The position numbers and the translations under genes were made by a program. Shown piece after piece: positions 19,274-27,754 of a stretch of DNA of 64,000 nucleotides. The notes under the pieces are model-generated. The model was not told the DNA's origin. It saw only the letters and a list, made by a program, of their open reading frames with translations, and ran no database searches. The DNA comes from Ferruginibacter paludis. Lineage in GTDB: Bacteria; Bacteroidota; Bacteroidia; Chitinophagales; Chitinophagaceae. The stretch is taken from assembly GCF_030409685.1 (NCBI RefSeq), contig NZ_JAUFQJ010000024.1:372001-436000 (forward strand), in the 5' to 3' direction. Positions within the stretch are counted from its first letter, which is position 1. Each line of letters starts with the position of its first letter.

Positions 19274-19861
19274 ATGAGCGTTCAAAAATTAATTGACAGT
19301 CTACAAAAACACATTCACTTATCAACTCCGGAACAGGAAATGATCGCTGATTATTTAGTGTTTAAAATCATTAAAAAAAGACAATTTTTGTTGCACGAGG
19401 GCCAGGTAGCAAAAGAAGTTGCTTTTGTAATAAGCGGTTGCCTGCGCTCCTACTCCATCGATCCCAATGGCTTTGAACATATTTTACAATTTGCGCCGGA
19501 AGGCTGGTGGATTACCGACATGTACAGTTTCATTTCTGAACAGGAAGGCCACTTAAATATTGACGCTCTCATGGATACAGAAGTCTATTTATTAAGCCGA
19601 AAAAATCAACTCAGTTTATTTGATAAGATACCTGCACTGGAACGGTATTTCAGGATCGTTACTGAAAATTCTTTGGTAAGCAGCCGCCAAAGATTGGTGG
19701 ACAGTCTGAGTTTAACTGCCAGCCAGCGCTACGGCAATTTCTGCAATACCTATCCCACGCTGATACACGATCTGCCGCAAAAATTAATCGCTTCCTACAT
19801 CGGCGTTACGCCTGAATTTTTAAGCAAACTGCGCAATGAGCGTTCGAAAGCCAAATCTTAA
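19274..19861 (+). CDS. Crp/Fnr-family transcriptional regulator
   Basis: 195 residues. N-terminal cyclic-nucleotide-binding-like jelly roll (about 10-120) with LLHEGQVAKEVAFVISGCLRSY and FAPEGWWITDMYSF; C-terminal helix-turn-helix with LPQKLIASYIGVTPEFLSKLRNE as the recognition helix region. No Fe-S Cys cluster of the FNR type is visible, so it is the short Bacteroidota Crp-like type with unknown ligand. It lies 112 bp before the pirin gene in the same orientation, a pairing that suggests it controls pirin in a stress response; inferred. Confidence 0.87.
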   Translation: MSVQKLIDSLQKHIHLSTPEQEMIADYLVFKIIKKRQFLLHEGQVAKEVAFVISGCLRSYSIDPNGFEHILQFAPEGWWITDMYSFISEQEGHLNIDALMDTEVYLLSRKNQLSLFDKIPALERYFRIVTENSLVSSRQRLVDSLSLTASQRYGNFCNTYPTLIHDLPQKLIASYIGVTPEFLSKLRNERSKAKS

Positions 19862-19893
19862 CCTACATTAAGCTCATTTCTTAACCTGCCTTA

Positions 19894-19925
19894 TTGCAAA
19901 TGGAGGCTCTTTGAGTGCATCTTTG
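19894..19925 (+). promoter_or_regulatory. Probable promoter of the pirin gene
   Basis: TTG at 19894-19896 and CATCTTTG at 19918-19925 are 21 bp apart, close to the Bacteroidota -33 / -7 (TAnnTTTG) arrangement. The pirin ATG at 19974 follows after a leader of about 40 bases. Confidence 0.5.
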
Positions 19926-19973
19926 CAGTATCAATTTTTAATCAAACTTTTTAAAAATATAAATACTACAATT

Positions 19974-20690
19974 ATGGCAAACACAGTATTACATAAAGCC
20001 GATACCCGTGGTGATGCAAACCATGGCTGGCTGCACAGCAAACACACATTTAGTTTTGCAAACTATTACAACCCGGAAAGAATGCACTTTGGCGTGCTGC
20101 GGGTATTGAATGATGATACGGTTGCAGGCGGTAGAGGGTTCGGCACACACCCGCATGATAACATGGAAATCATCAGCATTCCGCTGGAAGGCGACCTGGA
20201 ACATAAAGACAGCATGGGTAATGTAGCCGTTATAAAAAATGGCGAGATACAGGTGATGAGCGCCGGTACAGGCATACAGCACAGCGAATATAACAAGAGC
20301 ACCAACAGCACGGTTAAGTTCCTGCAGATATGGGTGTTCCCGAACAAAAAAAATGTCACCCCGAGGTACGACCAGATTCCTTTAAACCTGGAAGACAGGA
20401 AAAATAAATTGCAGCAGATTTTATCGCCCAACCCTGATGATGCCGGTGTATGGATTCATCAGAATGCCTGGTTTCATTTAGCCAATTTTGATAAAGGCAC
20501 AACTACGGAATACCAGTTTAAGGCAAAAGGAAATGGCTTGTATGTGTTTAATTTAAAAGGTGATTTAAAAGTAGACAATCAGTTATTAAACACCCGTGAT
20601 GGTTTCGGTATCTGGGATACAGATAAAGTGCAGATTACTGCTGAAACAGATGCGGAATTTTTACTGATGGAAGTACCTATGACAATGTAA
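19974..20690 (+). CDS. Pirin-family bicupin protein (quercetinase-like)
   Basis: 238 residues from the ATG at 19974 (MANTVLHKADTRGDANHGWL). Metal-binding cupin motifs of the pirin family are visible: FGTHPHDNMEIISIPLEG (His and Glu ligands), a following LEHKDSMGN, and AGTGIQHSEYN. Members bind iron and some cleave quercetin; others act as redox-sensing cofactors. C-terminal second cupin half has YVFNLKGDLKVD. Preceded by a Crp/Fnr gene. The in-frame region upstream of 19974 overlaps the promoter and is not coding. Confidence 0.88.
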   Translation: MANTVLHKADTRGDANHGWLHSKHTFSFANYYNPERMHFGVLRVLNDDTVAGGRGFGTHPHDNMEIISIPLEGDLEHKDSMGNVAVIKNGEIQVMSAGTGIQHSEYNKSTNSTVKFLQIWVFPNKKNVTPRYDQIPLNLEDRKNKLQQILSPNPDDAGVWIHQNAWFHLANFDKGTTTEYQFKAKGNGLYVFNLKGDLKVDNQLLNTRDGFGIWDTDKVQITAETDAEFLLMEVPMTM

Positions 20691-20692
20691 TA

Positions 20693-20776
20693 GTGAATGG
20701 TCAGTGGTGAATCGTGAATGGGGAGCGCAGTCACGATGCGCTGTGCGATACTCACCACTGACAACTCACCATTCAC
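20693..20776. repeat. Imperfect long hairpin of TCACCA/CATTCAC words
   Basis: GTGAATGGT and GTCAGTGGTGA (20693-20710) pair with TCACCACTGAC (20752-20762) and ACCATTCAC (20768-20776). An inner GCGCA/TGCGC pairing is also present. It lies 2 bp after the pirin stop and may end that transcript. Similar 'caattcactattgactat' wording occurs at 56866-56936. Confidence 0.55.
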
Positions 20777-20803
20777 CAACCCACTGACTAAAAAAAAAAT
20801 ACA

Positions 20804-21148
20804 ATGAACAAAATACAAATATTGGTAATCGGCAGGGATGCAGACATTCTGCAAACCGTGGTCCGGTTGGTTAATAAAAATGAACAATGGAATGCTACCG
20901 GAACAAGTGAAGACGAGGCAGCCATCGAACTGTTTCACCGGCATCCATATGATTTAGTATTGCTTGGTGGCGGCGTTGAAAATGATAGCGAACTTAAATT
21001 GCGCAGGATCTTTACACTGCAAAATCCCAAGATAAAAATCATTCAACACTGGGGCGGTGGCAGTGGCTTGCTGGAAAATGAAATACGTTCTGCACTGGAA
21101 AATAATGAGGGCGGCAATTTCAATATTGTTGACAATCCATTTAACTGA
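20804..21148 (+). CDS. Small receiver-like protein lacking the phosphorylated Asp
   Basis: 114 residues. The pattern of an alternating alpha/beta Rossmann-like receiver domain is visible: KIQILVIGRDADILQTVVRLV (beta 1 and helix 1), ATGTSEDEAAIELFHRH, YDLVLLGGG (beta 3), KIKIIQHWGGGSGLL. In true receivers beta 3 ends in the phospho-accepting Asp (DLVLLD); here it is Gly. The acidic pair after beta 1 is also weakened to a single Asp in GRDAD. No DNA-binding domain. I cannot assign a function; a protein-interaction pseudo-receiver is a reasonable guess. A terminator follows. Confidence 0.65.
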   Translation: MNKIQILVIGRDADILQTVVRLVNKNEQWNATGTSEDEAAIELFHRHPYDLVLLGGGVENDSELKLRRIFTLQNPKIKIIQHWGGGSGLLENEIRSALENNEGGNFNIVDNPFN

Positions 21149-21170
21149 TTGTTGAATGCTTCTTTAACAA

Positions 21171-21200
21171 GACGCAGCGGAAAATGCTGCGCCTTTCTTT
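21171..21200 (+). terminator. Terminator after the pseudo-receiver gene
   Basis: CGCAGC (21173-21178) pairs with GCTGCG (21186-21191), loop GGAAAAT, followed by CCTTTCTTTATTT. Confidence 0.65.
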
Positions 21201-21261
21201 ATTTACACCCCAGATAACAAGAGTACATCCTGCTCATACAATCTGATATGAAAGGCTAAAA

Positions 21262-21295
21262 TTGTATGGTATTATTAAAAGCTCAATAATATTTG
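21262..21295 (+). promoter_or_regulatory. Candidate promoter of the GMC oxidoreductase gene
   Basis: TTG at 21262-21264 and TAATATTTG at 21287-21295 resemble the Bacteroidota -33/-7 pair with one extra base inside the -7 box. The chosen ATG is 56 bp downstream. Confidence 0.35.
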
Positions 21296-21350
21296 TACTT
21301 TACACGTGTTGCCTTTTCTCTCCGCAATTACTACCTGCGTATATTTTAAA

Positions 21351-22967
21351 ATGAATGCCATGCTGTATGATTATATTATTATCGGTGCTGGAAGCGCAGG
21401 TTGTGTGCTGGCTAACCGGCTATCCGCCGACCCTGCCAATAAAGTATTGCTGGTAGAAGCCGGCGGTCCGGATAAAAAAATGGAGATTCATATTCCGGCA
21501 GGCTATATCAAATTACATCGAAGCAGCGCAGACTGGAATGGTTACTGGACCGAACCGCAGGAGCACGTGTTAAACCGGAAAATTTATTTACCAAGAGGTA
21601 AGGTATTGGGCGGTTGCAGCTCTACCAATGCCATGGCCTATGTAAGAGGTAACAAAGCAGATTACCATGATTGGGCTGCGTTTGGTAACAACGGCTGGAG
21701 TTATGATGATGTGCTACCTTATTTTAAAAAATCAGAAAATAACGAAGACCTGTTGAACGATTACCACGGTCAACAGGGTGAGCTGACCACCGGCTTTGCC
21801 AAACGTTTTAAAACTCCTTTTGCCAGCGCTTTTATAAAAGCCTCTATTCAGTGTGGCTTTGCAGAAAACAATGATTACAACGGTGCGCAAATGGAAGGCG
21901 TTGGTCCATTTCAATTTAATATTAAAGATGGCAAAAGGCAAAGCGCAGCAGTAGCCTTTTTAAAGCCTGCCATGAACAGAAAAAACCTGGCTGTCTTAAC
22001 CAATGCGCACATCAAAAAAATTATTCTGCAACAGGACAAAGCGGTTGGCGTAGAACTAATGACGGGCAACAACGCCACACAGGAAATCATGGCCGGTAAA
22101 GAGATTATTTTATCTGCAGGTTCCTTCGCCTCACCACAGTTATTAATGCTTTCGGGCATTGGCGATAAAGATGAATTAAAGGCATTGGGTATTGACTGCT
22201 TGCATCAACTACCCGGTGTAGGGAAAAATTTACAGGATCATCTTTTTTATCCTGTCAGTACGTTGGCTAAGCAACAGCTTGGTCAAAACCATCACCTGCA
22301 GCCATTGCATCAACTAAAGGACTTGCTGCAATACCTCGCTTTTAAAAAAGGCCCGTTAACCATTGGCCCATTGGAAGCGGTAGCTTTTGGCAGTACAACC
22401 CAAAGCCCCGGCCGCGTAGATTACCAGTTACATTTTGCTTCTTTCCAGGTGGGCAATCAATACGACGTAGATTTTTATGATGCAAAAACATTTCCCGCGG
22501 ATCGGGATGGCTATAGTATTTTACCCACCTTACTACGGCCTGCAAGCCGTGGCCATGTCAGCTTGCGCAGCAACAATCCATTCGACTTCCCGATTATACA
22601 ACCCAATTTTTTAAGTGCAGAAGCAGATAAAAAATTGCTGATAGCCGCCGGTAAAAAAGCCATCGAAATAATGGCTGCTGCTGCATTTGATATCTACCGA
22701 AAAGAACTGCTTTACCCGCCGGATTGCAGCAGCGATGAAGCCATTTTACTGCACATACAAAAAAGTGTAGAGACTGTTTATCACCCCGTTGGAACCTGTA
22801 AAATGGGCTATGATGAAATGGCTGTGGTAGATAACAAACTGAGGGTTCATAACATCGGAAACCTGCGGGTGGTGGATGCCTCGGTGATGCCTACCATTGT
22901 ATCCGGCAACACCAATGCCCCGGTGTATATGATTGCTGAAAAAGCAGCTGACATGATACTGCAATAA
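21351..22967 (+). CDS. GMC-family FAD-dependent oxidoreductase
   Basis: 538 residues from ATG 21351 (a second ATG lies at 21360). Dinucleotide-binding motif YDYIIIGAGSAGCVLANRLS at the N-terminus; GMC signature 1 around LPRGKVLGGCSSTNAMAYVRG; signature 2 around GSFASPQLLMLSGIG; C-terminal active-site His region VYHPVGTCKMG and the final NTNAPVYMIAEKAADMI. Resembles choline/alcohol dehydrogenases. No betaine aldehyde dehydrogenase or transporter is adjacent, so a choline role is not supported; substrate is an unknown alcohol. Confidence 0.9.
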   Translation: MNAMLYDYIIIGAGSAGCVLANRLSADPANKVLLVEAGGPDKKMEIHIPAGYIKLHRSSADWNGYWTEPQEHVLNRKIYLPRGKVLGGCSSTNAMAYVRGNKADYHDWAAFGNNGWSYDDVLPYFKKSENNEDLLNDYHGQQGELTTGFAKRFKTPFASAFIKASIQCGFAENNDYNGAQMEGVGPFQFNIKDGKRQSAAVAFLKPAMNRKNLAVLTNAHIKKIILQQDKAVGVELMTGNNATQEIMAGKEIILSAGSFASPQLLMLSGIGDKDELKALGIDCLHQLPGVGKNLQDHLFYPVSTLAKQQLGQNHHLQPLHQLKDLLQYLAFKKGPLTIGPLEAVAFGSTTQSPGRVDYQLHFASFQVGNQYDVDFYDAKTFPADRDGYSILPTLLRPASRGHVSLRSNNPFDFPIIQPNFLSAEADKKLLIAAGKKAIEIMAAAAFDIYRKELLYPPDCSSDEAILLHIQKSVETVYHPVGTCKMGYDEMAVVDNKLRVHNIGNLRVVDASVMPTIVSGNTNAPVYMIAEKAADMILQ

Positions 22968-23201
22968 TATTCCAGTTGCATTATATTACTTCAAACACTC
23001 CTCTATGCAATAAATAAAAGCTGATGGGCGGAACTTTGGTTACCAAACAAAACAAAATCAGTTAACATCCCTTCAAAAGAAAATACTTCATTCAAATAAA
23101 TTGCCCTCGTATTAAGTTTGTAGATAACTACTGTTTATGTGACTGAGACAGATAATACAAAATGAAATTTTCCGTTATTCTATTTCATCCGGAATCCAAC
23201 T

Positions 23202-24014
23202 ATGGTAAAACGATACGTTATTCTATCGCTATTTGTAACGCTGGCACTAAATGCATTTTCACAGGACGACGTGTGGAATGTTTACATGGCGGCTTATGAA
23301 AAAGGCCCGGGATCAACATTGGTCAATATGACATTGAAAGATGCCGCTCCCATGCTGCGGTTACCCTACCTTCTTACAACGGGAGTAAGATTAAAAAATT
23401 GCAGTAAAGAAGGGCTGCCGGTAAAGGAAGAATTCAACACGCTCTACCAGATTTCTGATTCGGTAAAAGCAGCACTCAATACAAGGTTAAGGCCGGTAGC
23501 AGCCGGTACATTTTCTTACCAATGTGAGCGGATTGATTACTATTATTTACCTGATACCACTGGCATACGCAAATTGCTGGAAATTGCCTACAAAAAATAT
23601 TTCCCTGCCTACCAGTACAGCATCAACATACAAAACGATGCTGAATGGAAAGGGTATCTTGGTTTTTTATTTCCCAATGAAGACATTCTTGATCAGCTTA
23701 CCAATGAAAAAGTAATTCTTGATTTAACCGATGCCGGTGATGATTTAAGCAAACCACGAATGGTAGATCACTGGTTGTATTTTAAAACCGATGCAGAAAG
23801 AAATAGTTTTATTCCGTACGCTGTAAAAGAAAAATTTAAGGTTACTAAAAGCTTCTCACCCAATACAAGACTCACGTACCAACTGCAGCTGTCCCGTACA
23901 GACAAGGTTGACCTTGCATCTATTTCAATCATCACATCGGCACTCAGAAAAAAAGCCACCGAACTGCATGGTCAGTACGATGGCTGGGAAACGGTAGTTA
24001 TCAAAAAGAAATAA
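23202..24014 (+). CDS. Secreted DUF695 / RraB-fold protein
   Basis: 270 residues with signal peptide MVKRYVILSLFVTLALNAFS. The N-terminal half (DDVWNVYMAAYEKGPGSTLVN, then LLTTGVRLKNCSKEGLP) looks like DUF695; the C-terminal half (HWLYFKTDAERNSFI ... HGQYDGWETVVI) resembles the RraB/DUF695-associated ferredoxin-like domain. These families are usually cytoplasmic; the export signal is noteworthy. Function unknown. Stands alone between the GMC gene and a convergent DUF5686 gene. Assigned from recall of family patterns, so moderate certainty. Confidence 0.65.
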   Translation: MVKRYVILSLFVTLALNAFSQDDVWNVYMAAYEKGPGSTLVNMTLKDAAPMLRLPYLLTTGVRLKNCSKEGLPVKEEFNTLYQISDSVKAALNTRLRPVAAGTFSYQCERIDYYYLPDTTGIRKLLEIAYKKYFPAYQYSINIQNDAEWKGYLGFLFPNEDILDQLTNEKVILDLTDAGDDLSKPRMVDHWLYFKTDAERNSFIPYAVKEKFKVTKSFSPNTRLTYQLQLSRTDKVDLASISIITSALRKKATELHGQYDGWETVVIKKK

Positions 24015-24078
24015 TTTTTTTTTCATACCCCCGAAATAGTATTTATCGCAGCAAATTTTCTTAGCTGCAGACGTTAAA

Positions 24079-26625
24079 CTAAAAATCAAATTTCACCCTG
24101 CTTCTGATGCCCCACTGCGAAACGCCGGGGTTATCCAGGTAGGTTAGCCGCTTTACCAAATCAACCCTGAACAATTTGAAAATATTGGCAAGGCCAACAC
24201 TTACTTCCACGTAGGGCTTGCTGTTTAAAGCGTAGGTGGTGGCTGTGCCGGTGGTATTGTTTTTGGGGAAATCGAGGTAAGATTGCATGGTTAACGGATT
24301 GTTTTCATCCCTTACACCGCCATATAAAATTTTGGCACTCGCCACTTCCCGCAGCTTTAATTTTTTAACCAGCGGAATTTTATTCAGGATAAAACCATTG
24401 AAATAATAATCCATGTTGGCCGAAGCATAATGGTCGCTGATAAACTCCAGCGCATTCATCAGGTTAAACGAATTAAGCTGGTAGGCGTAGGTTTGGTTGG
24501 CCCTGTGAATGGTTAACAAAGGGTAAGGCAGTTTGCCAAAAATATACCCACCCTCGGCAGAAAAATCAGCATAACCTAATTGTGAAAAATACACCCGTTT
24601 AAAAATATTCAGGTTCAGGTTATGATAGTTGTATTCGCTGTTGAACAAGCCTTTTACACCGGCAATATAACGCAGTTTAAAAATGGGGTACTTATTAAAA
24701 ATCGGGATGCGGTATACCTTGCCCTGGTAAAATTGTTCATGCGGCGCCCAGCGTAACTCAGCAGATAATTCAGTAGTGGTGATGTCTTTTACAGTCACCA
24801 ATTCATTGTTCACTGTCTTATCAAAAGTAATGGCGCCGGCAGGTGATTGTCTCCAGTTTTTAAATCCAAACGTGTAGGAAATATTTTTACCAAACTCCCG
24901 TACATACTCCGCTTTAAAAATATTATTGTATAAAAATTTATCGTTGTCGCCTCTTTTAAAAGAGAGCAAAAAATTATCTTCCTGCACAAACTGTAATTCC
25001 TGTCCCGGTATTTTTGTATCATACTGGTAACTCAGTTTTACATAGTTCATCGGGAAAGTATAGATCGATTTTTTATTCAGGGAGTAAGCGGTTGACAGAA
25101 AATATTTTGTCTTCTGATCTTTAAATCCGTAAGCCAAATAATTTTCCAGGTAGATGCGGTTGCTAAACTTCGGCGTAGTTCTGCCACCTGCCCTTATGCG
25201 AAAACCTTCCACGGGATTGAAACTATAAAACGCATTTACCGGACCTACTTCATAGCCCCCAAAATTTTTGTAGCCGGCAAGTACCAGCGTTGCGATGTCC
25301 ATAAAGCGCCGGTACGATTTCATGTTCTGCAGGCTGTCAATATTATGATATACTTTTGCTTCAATAGCGGTTAATGGTTGATGACGGTTGGTTGTCCAGA
25401 AACTATCAGTTCCTGCAGGTCGTTCATCACCTGGATCCAATTCCCTTCTCTTATAAATACTATCCGCAGCAGGTTGATTCACAACAAAGTTTTTAAAAGA
25501 AACAGTACGTTCGCCCATAATACCACCATCTGAATTTTTACTAAAAGCAAATTCAGCCAGCATATTGCTCATGGCAAGATGGTATCTGCCATCAACACCT
25601 CTTTCAAAATCCTGTTTAATGCGCAGACCTCTTGTCCAGTTAAGGTTGGCGTTTTTACTTATGCTCATGTTGAGCTTTTGCACGGCATAATTTCCATCCA
25701 GCGTAACGTACAAAGTACCCTTAAATAAAAGGTCGCTGGTGTTGCGGGGCATAAAGTTTAAACGCACCAGTTGAACGCCGTCTTCCTGCACCGTATCACG
25801 GATATAAAACCTATAAAAAGTCGGAGCCGACCCGGCCACAGGGCTCAAAAACTGGTTGGTTAAAATGGTAATATTATTTTCATACACATCAATATCTGCA
25901 TACAGCCTGTTTATATAACTGCTGATGCCGTTGTTATCTACAAACTCTCCAAAATTTACTTTTTTCTGACCGGTGATAAAAGTCTTTTGCTTATCAGGAT
26001 TTTTACGGAAATATTTATCCGATAAAGTTTCTTCCAGGTAAACCGGTACCAATGCTTTGCCCGCAACCTTATCTGTATCCTGGTTATCCAAAATAAAAAC
26101 ATAGTTTTTCAGCAGCTTATTTTTCATCAGCTTCTCCGGCTTGTTGGTGAGCGACAGTTCCATTTTTTCATACTGCTGGTACTGCACAAAATCGTAAGCG
26201 CTGATCCTGTTCTTGTCTTTATTGTCAATCACTTTACGGATCAGTTCCACAGCCGGATTATCCTTGTTAGTGTACTTCCCTCTTTTTGTTTTTATCACCA
26301 CGGCGTTCATCACCGGTTGTTCCATTTCAATATCCAGCACTGTTTCTTTGCCGGCTTCTACCTGCTTTACTATTTTTTTATAGCCGCCATAAGAAAATTC
26401 CACCTGTGTTAATTTACTGTTGATGGTGCTCAATTTGTAACTGCCATCTTCTGCGCTGGAGATGCCTTTGCCGCCTTTAAAATACACGCTCACAAATGGC
26501 ATCGGCTGATGCGTGGCGCTGTTAATGATGGTACCTTTTATAACAGTTTGCGCCCTTGCTATATTTGTTACTGACGCCAGTATTACAAGCACCAGTAAAA
26601 AAATAATTTTTGTAAAATTTTTCAT
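24079..26625 (-). CDS. DUF5686 outer-membrane protein with carboxypeptidase-regulatory-like domain
   Basis: 848 residues from ATG 26625, which opens a signal peptide (MKNFTKIIFLLVLVILASVT...RAQ); 21 more in-frame codons upstream are disregarded. Carboxypeptidase-regulatory Ig-like domain at about 25-105 (TVIKGTIINSATHQPMPFVS), then the DUF5686 body with KDNPAVELIRKVIDNKDKN, YDFVQYQQYEKMELSL and repeated amphipathic strands ending in a barrel C-terminus (IRSRVKFDF). Members are surface proteins of unknown function, often under nutrient or copper stress control. The 344-bp gap upstream (26626-26969) contains the terminator of the efflux operon and otherwise nothing I can name. Confidence 0.85.
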   Translation of the reverse strand: MKNFTKIIFLLVLVILASVTNIARAQTVIKGTIINSATHQPMPFVSVYFKGGKGISSAEDGSYKLSTINSKLTQVEFSYGGYKKIVKQVEAGKETVLDIEMEQPVMNAVVIKTKRGKYTNKDNPAVELIRKVIDNKDKNRISAYDFVQYQQYEKMELSLTNKPEKLMKNKLLKNYVFILDNQDTDKVAGKALVPVYLEETLSDKYFRKNPDKQKTFITGQKKVNFGEFVDNNGISSYINRLYADIDVYENNITILTNQFLSPVAGSAPTFYRFYIRDTVQEDGVQLVRLNFMPRNTSDLLFKGTLYVTLDGNYAVQKLNMSISKNANLNWTRGLRIKQDFERGVDGRYHLAMSNMLAEFAFSKNSDGGIMGERTVSFKNFVVNQPAADSIYKRRELDPGDERPAGTDSFWTTNRHQPLTAIEAKVYHNIDSLQNMKSYRRFMDIATLVLAGYKNFGGYEVGPVNAFYSFNPVEGFRIRAGGRTTPKFSNRIYLENYLAYGFKDQKTKYFLSTAYSLNKKSIYTFPMNYVKLSYQYDTKIPGQELQFVQEDNFLLSFKRGDNDKFLYNNIFKAEYVREFGKNISYTFGFKNWRQSPAGAITFDKTVNNELVTVKDITTTELSAELRWAPHEQFYQGKVYRIPIFNKYPIFKLRYIAGVKGLFNSEYNYHNLNLNIFKRVYFSQLGYADFSAEGGYIFGKLPYPLLTIHRANQTYAYQLNSFNLMNALEFISDHYASANMDYYFNGFILNKIPLVKKLKLREVASAKILYGGVRDENNPLTMQSYLDFPKNNTTGTATTYALNSKPYVEVSVGLANIFKLFRVDLVKRLTYLDNPGVSQWGIRSRVKFDF

Positions 26626-26914
26626 TGCTAATTTATTTGTTGTTTGAAGCCCTTTTAAAAACCTGCAGTACAGCTTACATTGAAGCATTGCACTACTGTA
26701 TTATTTTTCAAATGGCTTCCACTAAATCCTTCCTCACTTTTCGATTGTAACCGATCTGCCGGTTCACTTTTCTAACTCTTCTCTTCTCTCTATTTCAAAA
26801 TCAAATTTGTACCATTTATTTGTCCTTAAAAATGGTCTTATGCCTGAGCCGTACAATTAGTTGCCTGAAGCGTTTGGTAAGCGGAATGAGTTGTCTGCTC
26901 ATTTTTCTTTTTAT

Positions 26915-26960
26915 TCTAAAAAAGTAAGTAAAGCACCCCTTAAAACGAGATGCTTTACTT
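26915..26960 (-). terminator. Terminator of the efflux/SDR operon
   Basis: On the minus strand AAGTAAAGCA (26960-26951) pairs with TGCTTTACTT (26935-26926), followed by ACTTTTTT. It begins 10 bp after the SDR stop codon. Confidence 0.7.
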
Positions 26961-26969
26961 TACACCTCA

Positions 26970-27719
26970 CTATCTCATTCCTCCAGAAACATGTATCTTT
27001 TCTCCGTTCACCCAACCAGCATCGTCTGATGCAAGGAACACGGCTACTTTTGCAATATCATCAGGCTGACCTATTCTGCCGAGTGGCGTTCCTGCTACTA
27101 TCTGTGTTTCAAAATCGCTGCCGATGATGCCTGCTGTATGCGTGCCTTCTGTTTCTACGCCGCCCGGTGCGATGGTGTTGAAACGGATTTTTTTACTGCC
27201 CAGTTCTTTTGACAAAGCCACTGCAATGGTATCCACGGCGCCCTTGGTTGCGGAGTACACAACAGAGTATGCCGGAGGATTGCTGCTCACCACCGAACTG
27301 ATGTTGATGATGCTGCCGCCATTATCACCAAAGTCTTCCACGGCCTGCTGTGTAGCCAGGATGGTACCTAATACATTCGTATTAAACTGGCGGTGAAATT
27401 CTTCTTCCGTAACTGTTTCCAGTCCGCCGAATTGGAACACACCTGCATTGTTTACCAGGATATCAATTTGGCCGTACGCTTCCTTTGTTGCTTTAAATAA
27501 TTGTTTTACGTCTGCTGCAATGGCAACACTTCCCTGCACCGCCAAAGCCCTTCCGCCGTTGGCGACGATTTCATTTACTACCCGCTCTGCTCCTGCTTTA
27601 TCAGATGAATAATTTACTATTACGGATGCGCCTTCGCTGCCATAAGCTTTTGCAATACCGGCCCCAATTCCTTTTGAAGCGCCTGTTACGATGGCTACTT
27701 TGTTTCTTAATTTTGACAT
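26970..27719 (-). CDS. Short-chain dehydrogenase/reductase
   Basis: 249-residue NAD(P)-dependent oxidoreductase. Cofactor motif VAIVTGASKGIGAG, NNAG (LVNNAGVFQFG), catalytic Ser in INISSVVSS, YSATKGAV with the Tyr-Lys pair, and PGGVETEG. C-terminal VNGEKIHVSGGM is typical of FabG-like classical SDRs. It starts 35 bp after the outer-membrane factor gene and ends at a terminator, so it belongs to the RND efflux operon. A reductase co-transcribed with a pump may modify the exported compound; that is inference. Confidence 0.87.
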   Translation of the reverse strand: MSKLRNKVAIVTGASKGIGAGIAKAYGSEGASVIVNYSSDKAGAERVVNEIVANGGRALAVQGSVAIAADVKQLFKATKEAYGQIDILVNNAGVFQFGGLETVTEEEFHRQFNTNVLGTILATQQAVEDFGDNGGSIINISSVVSSNPPAYSVVYSATKGAVDTIAVALSKELGSKKIRFNTIAPGGVETEGTHTAGIIGSDFETQIVAGTPLGRIGQPDDIAKVAVFLASDDAGWVNGEKIHVSGGMR

Positions 27720-27754
27720 GTTCTTGATTTTATTTTTTAATTAAATGTTGATTG

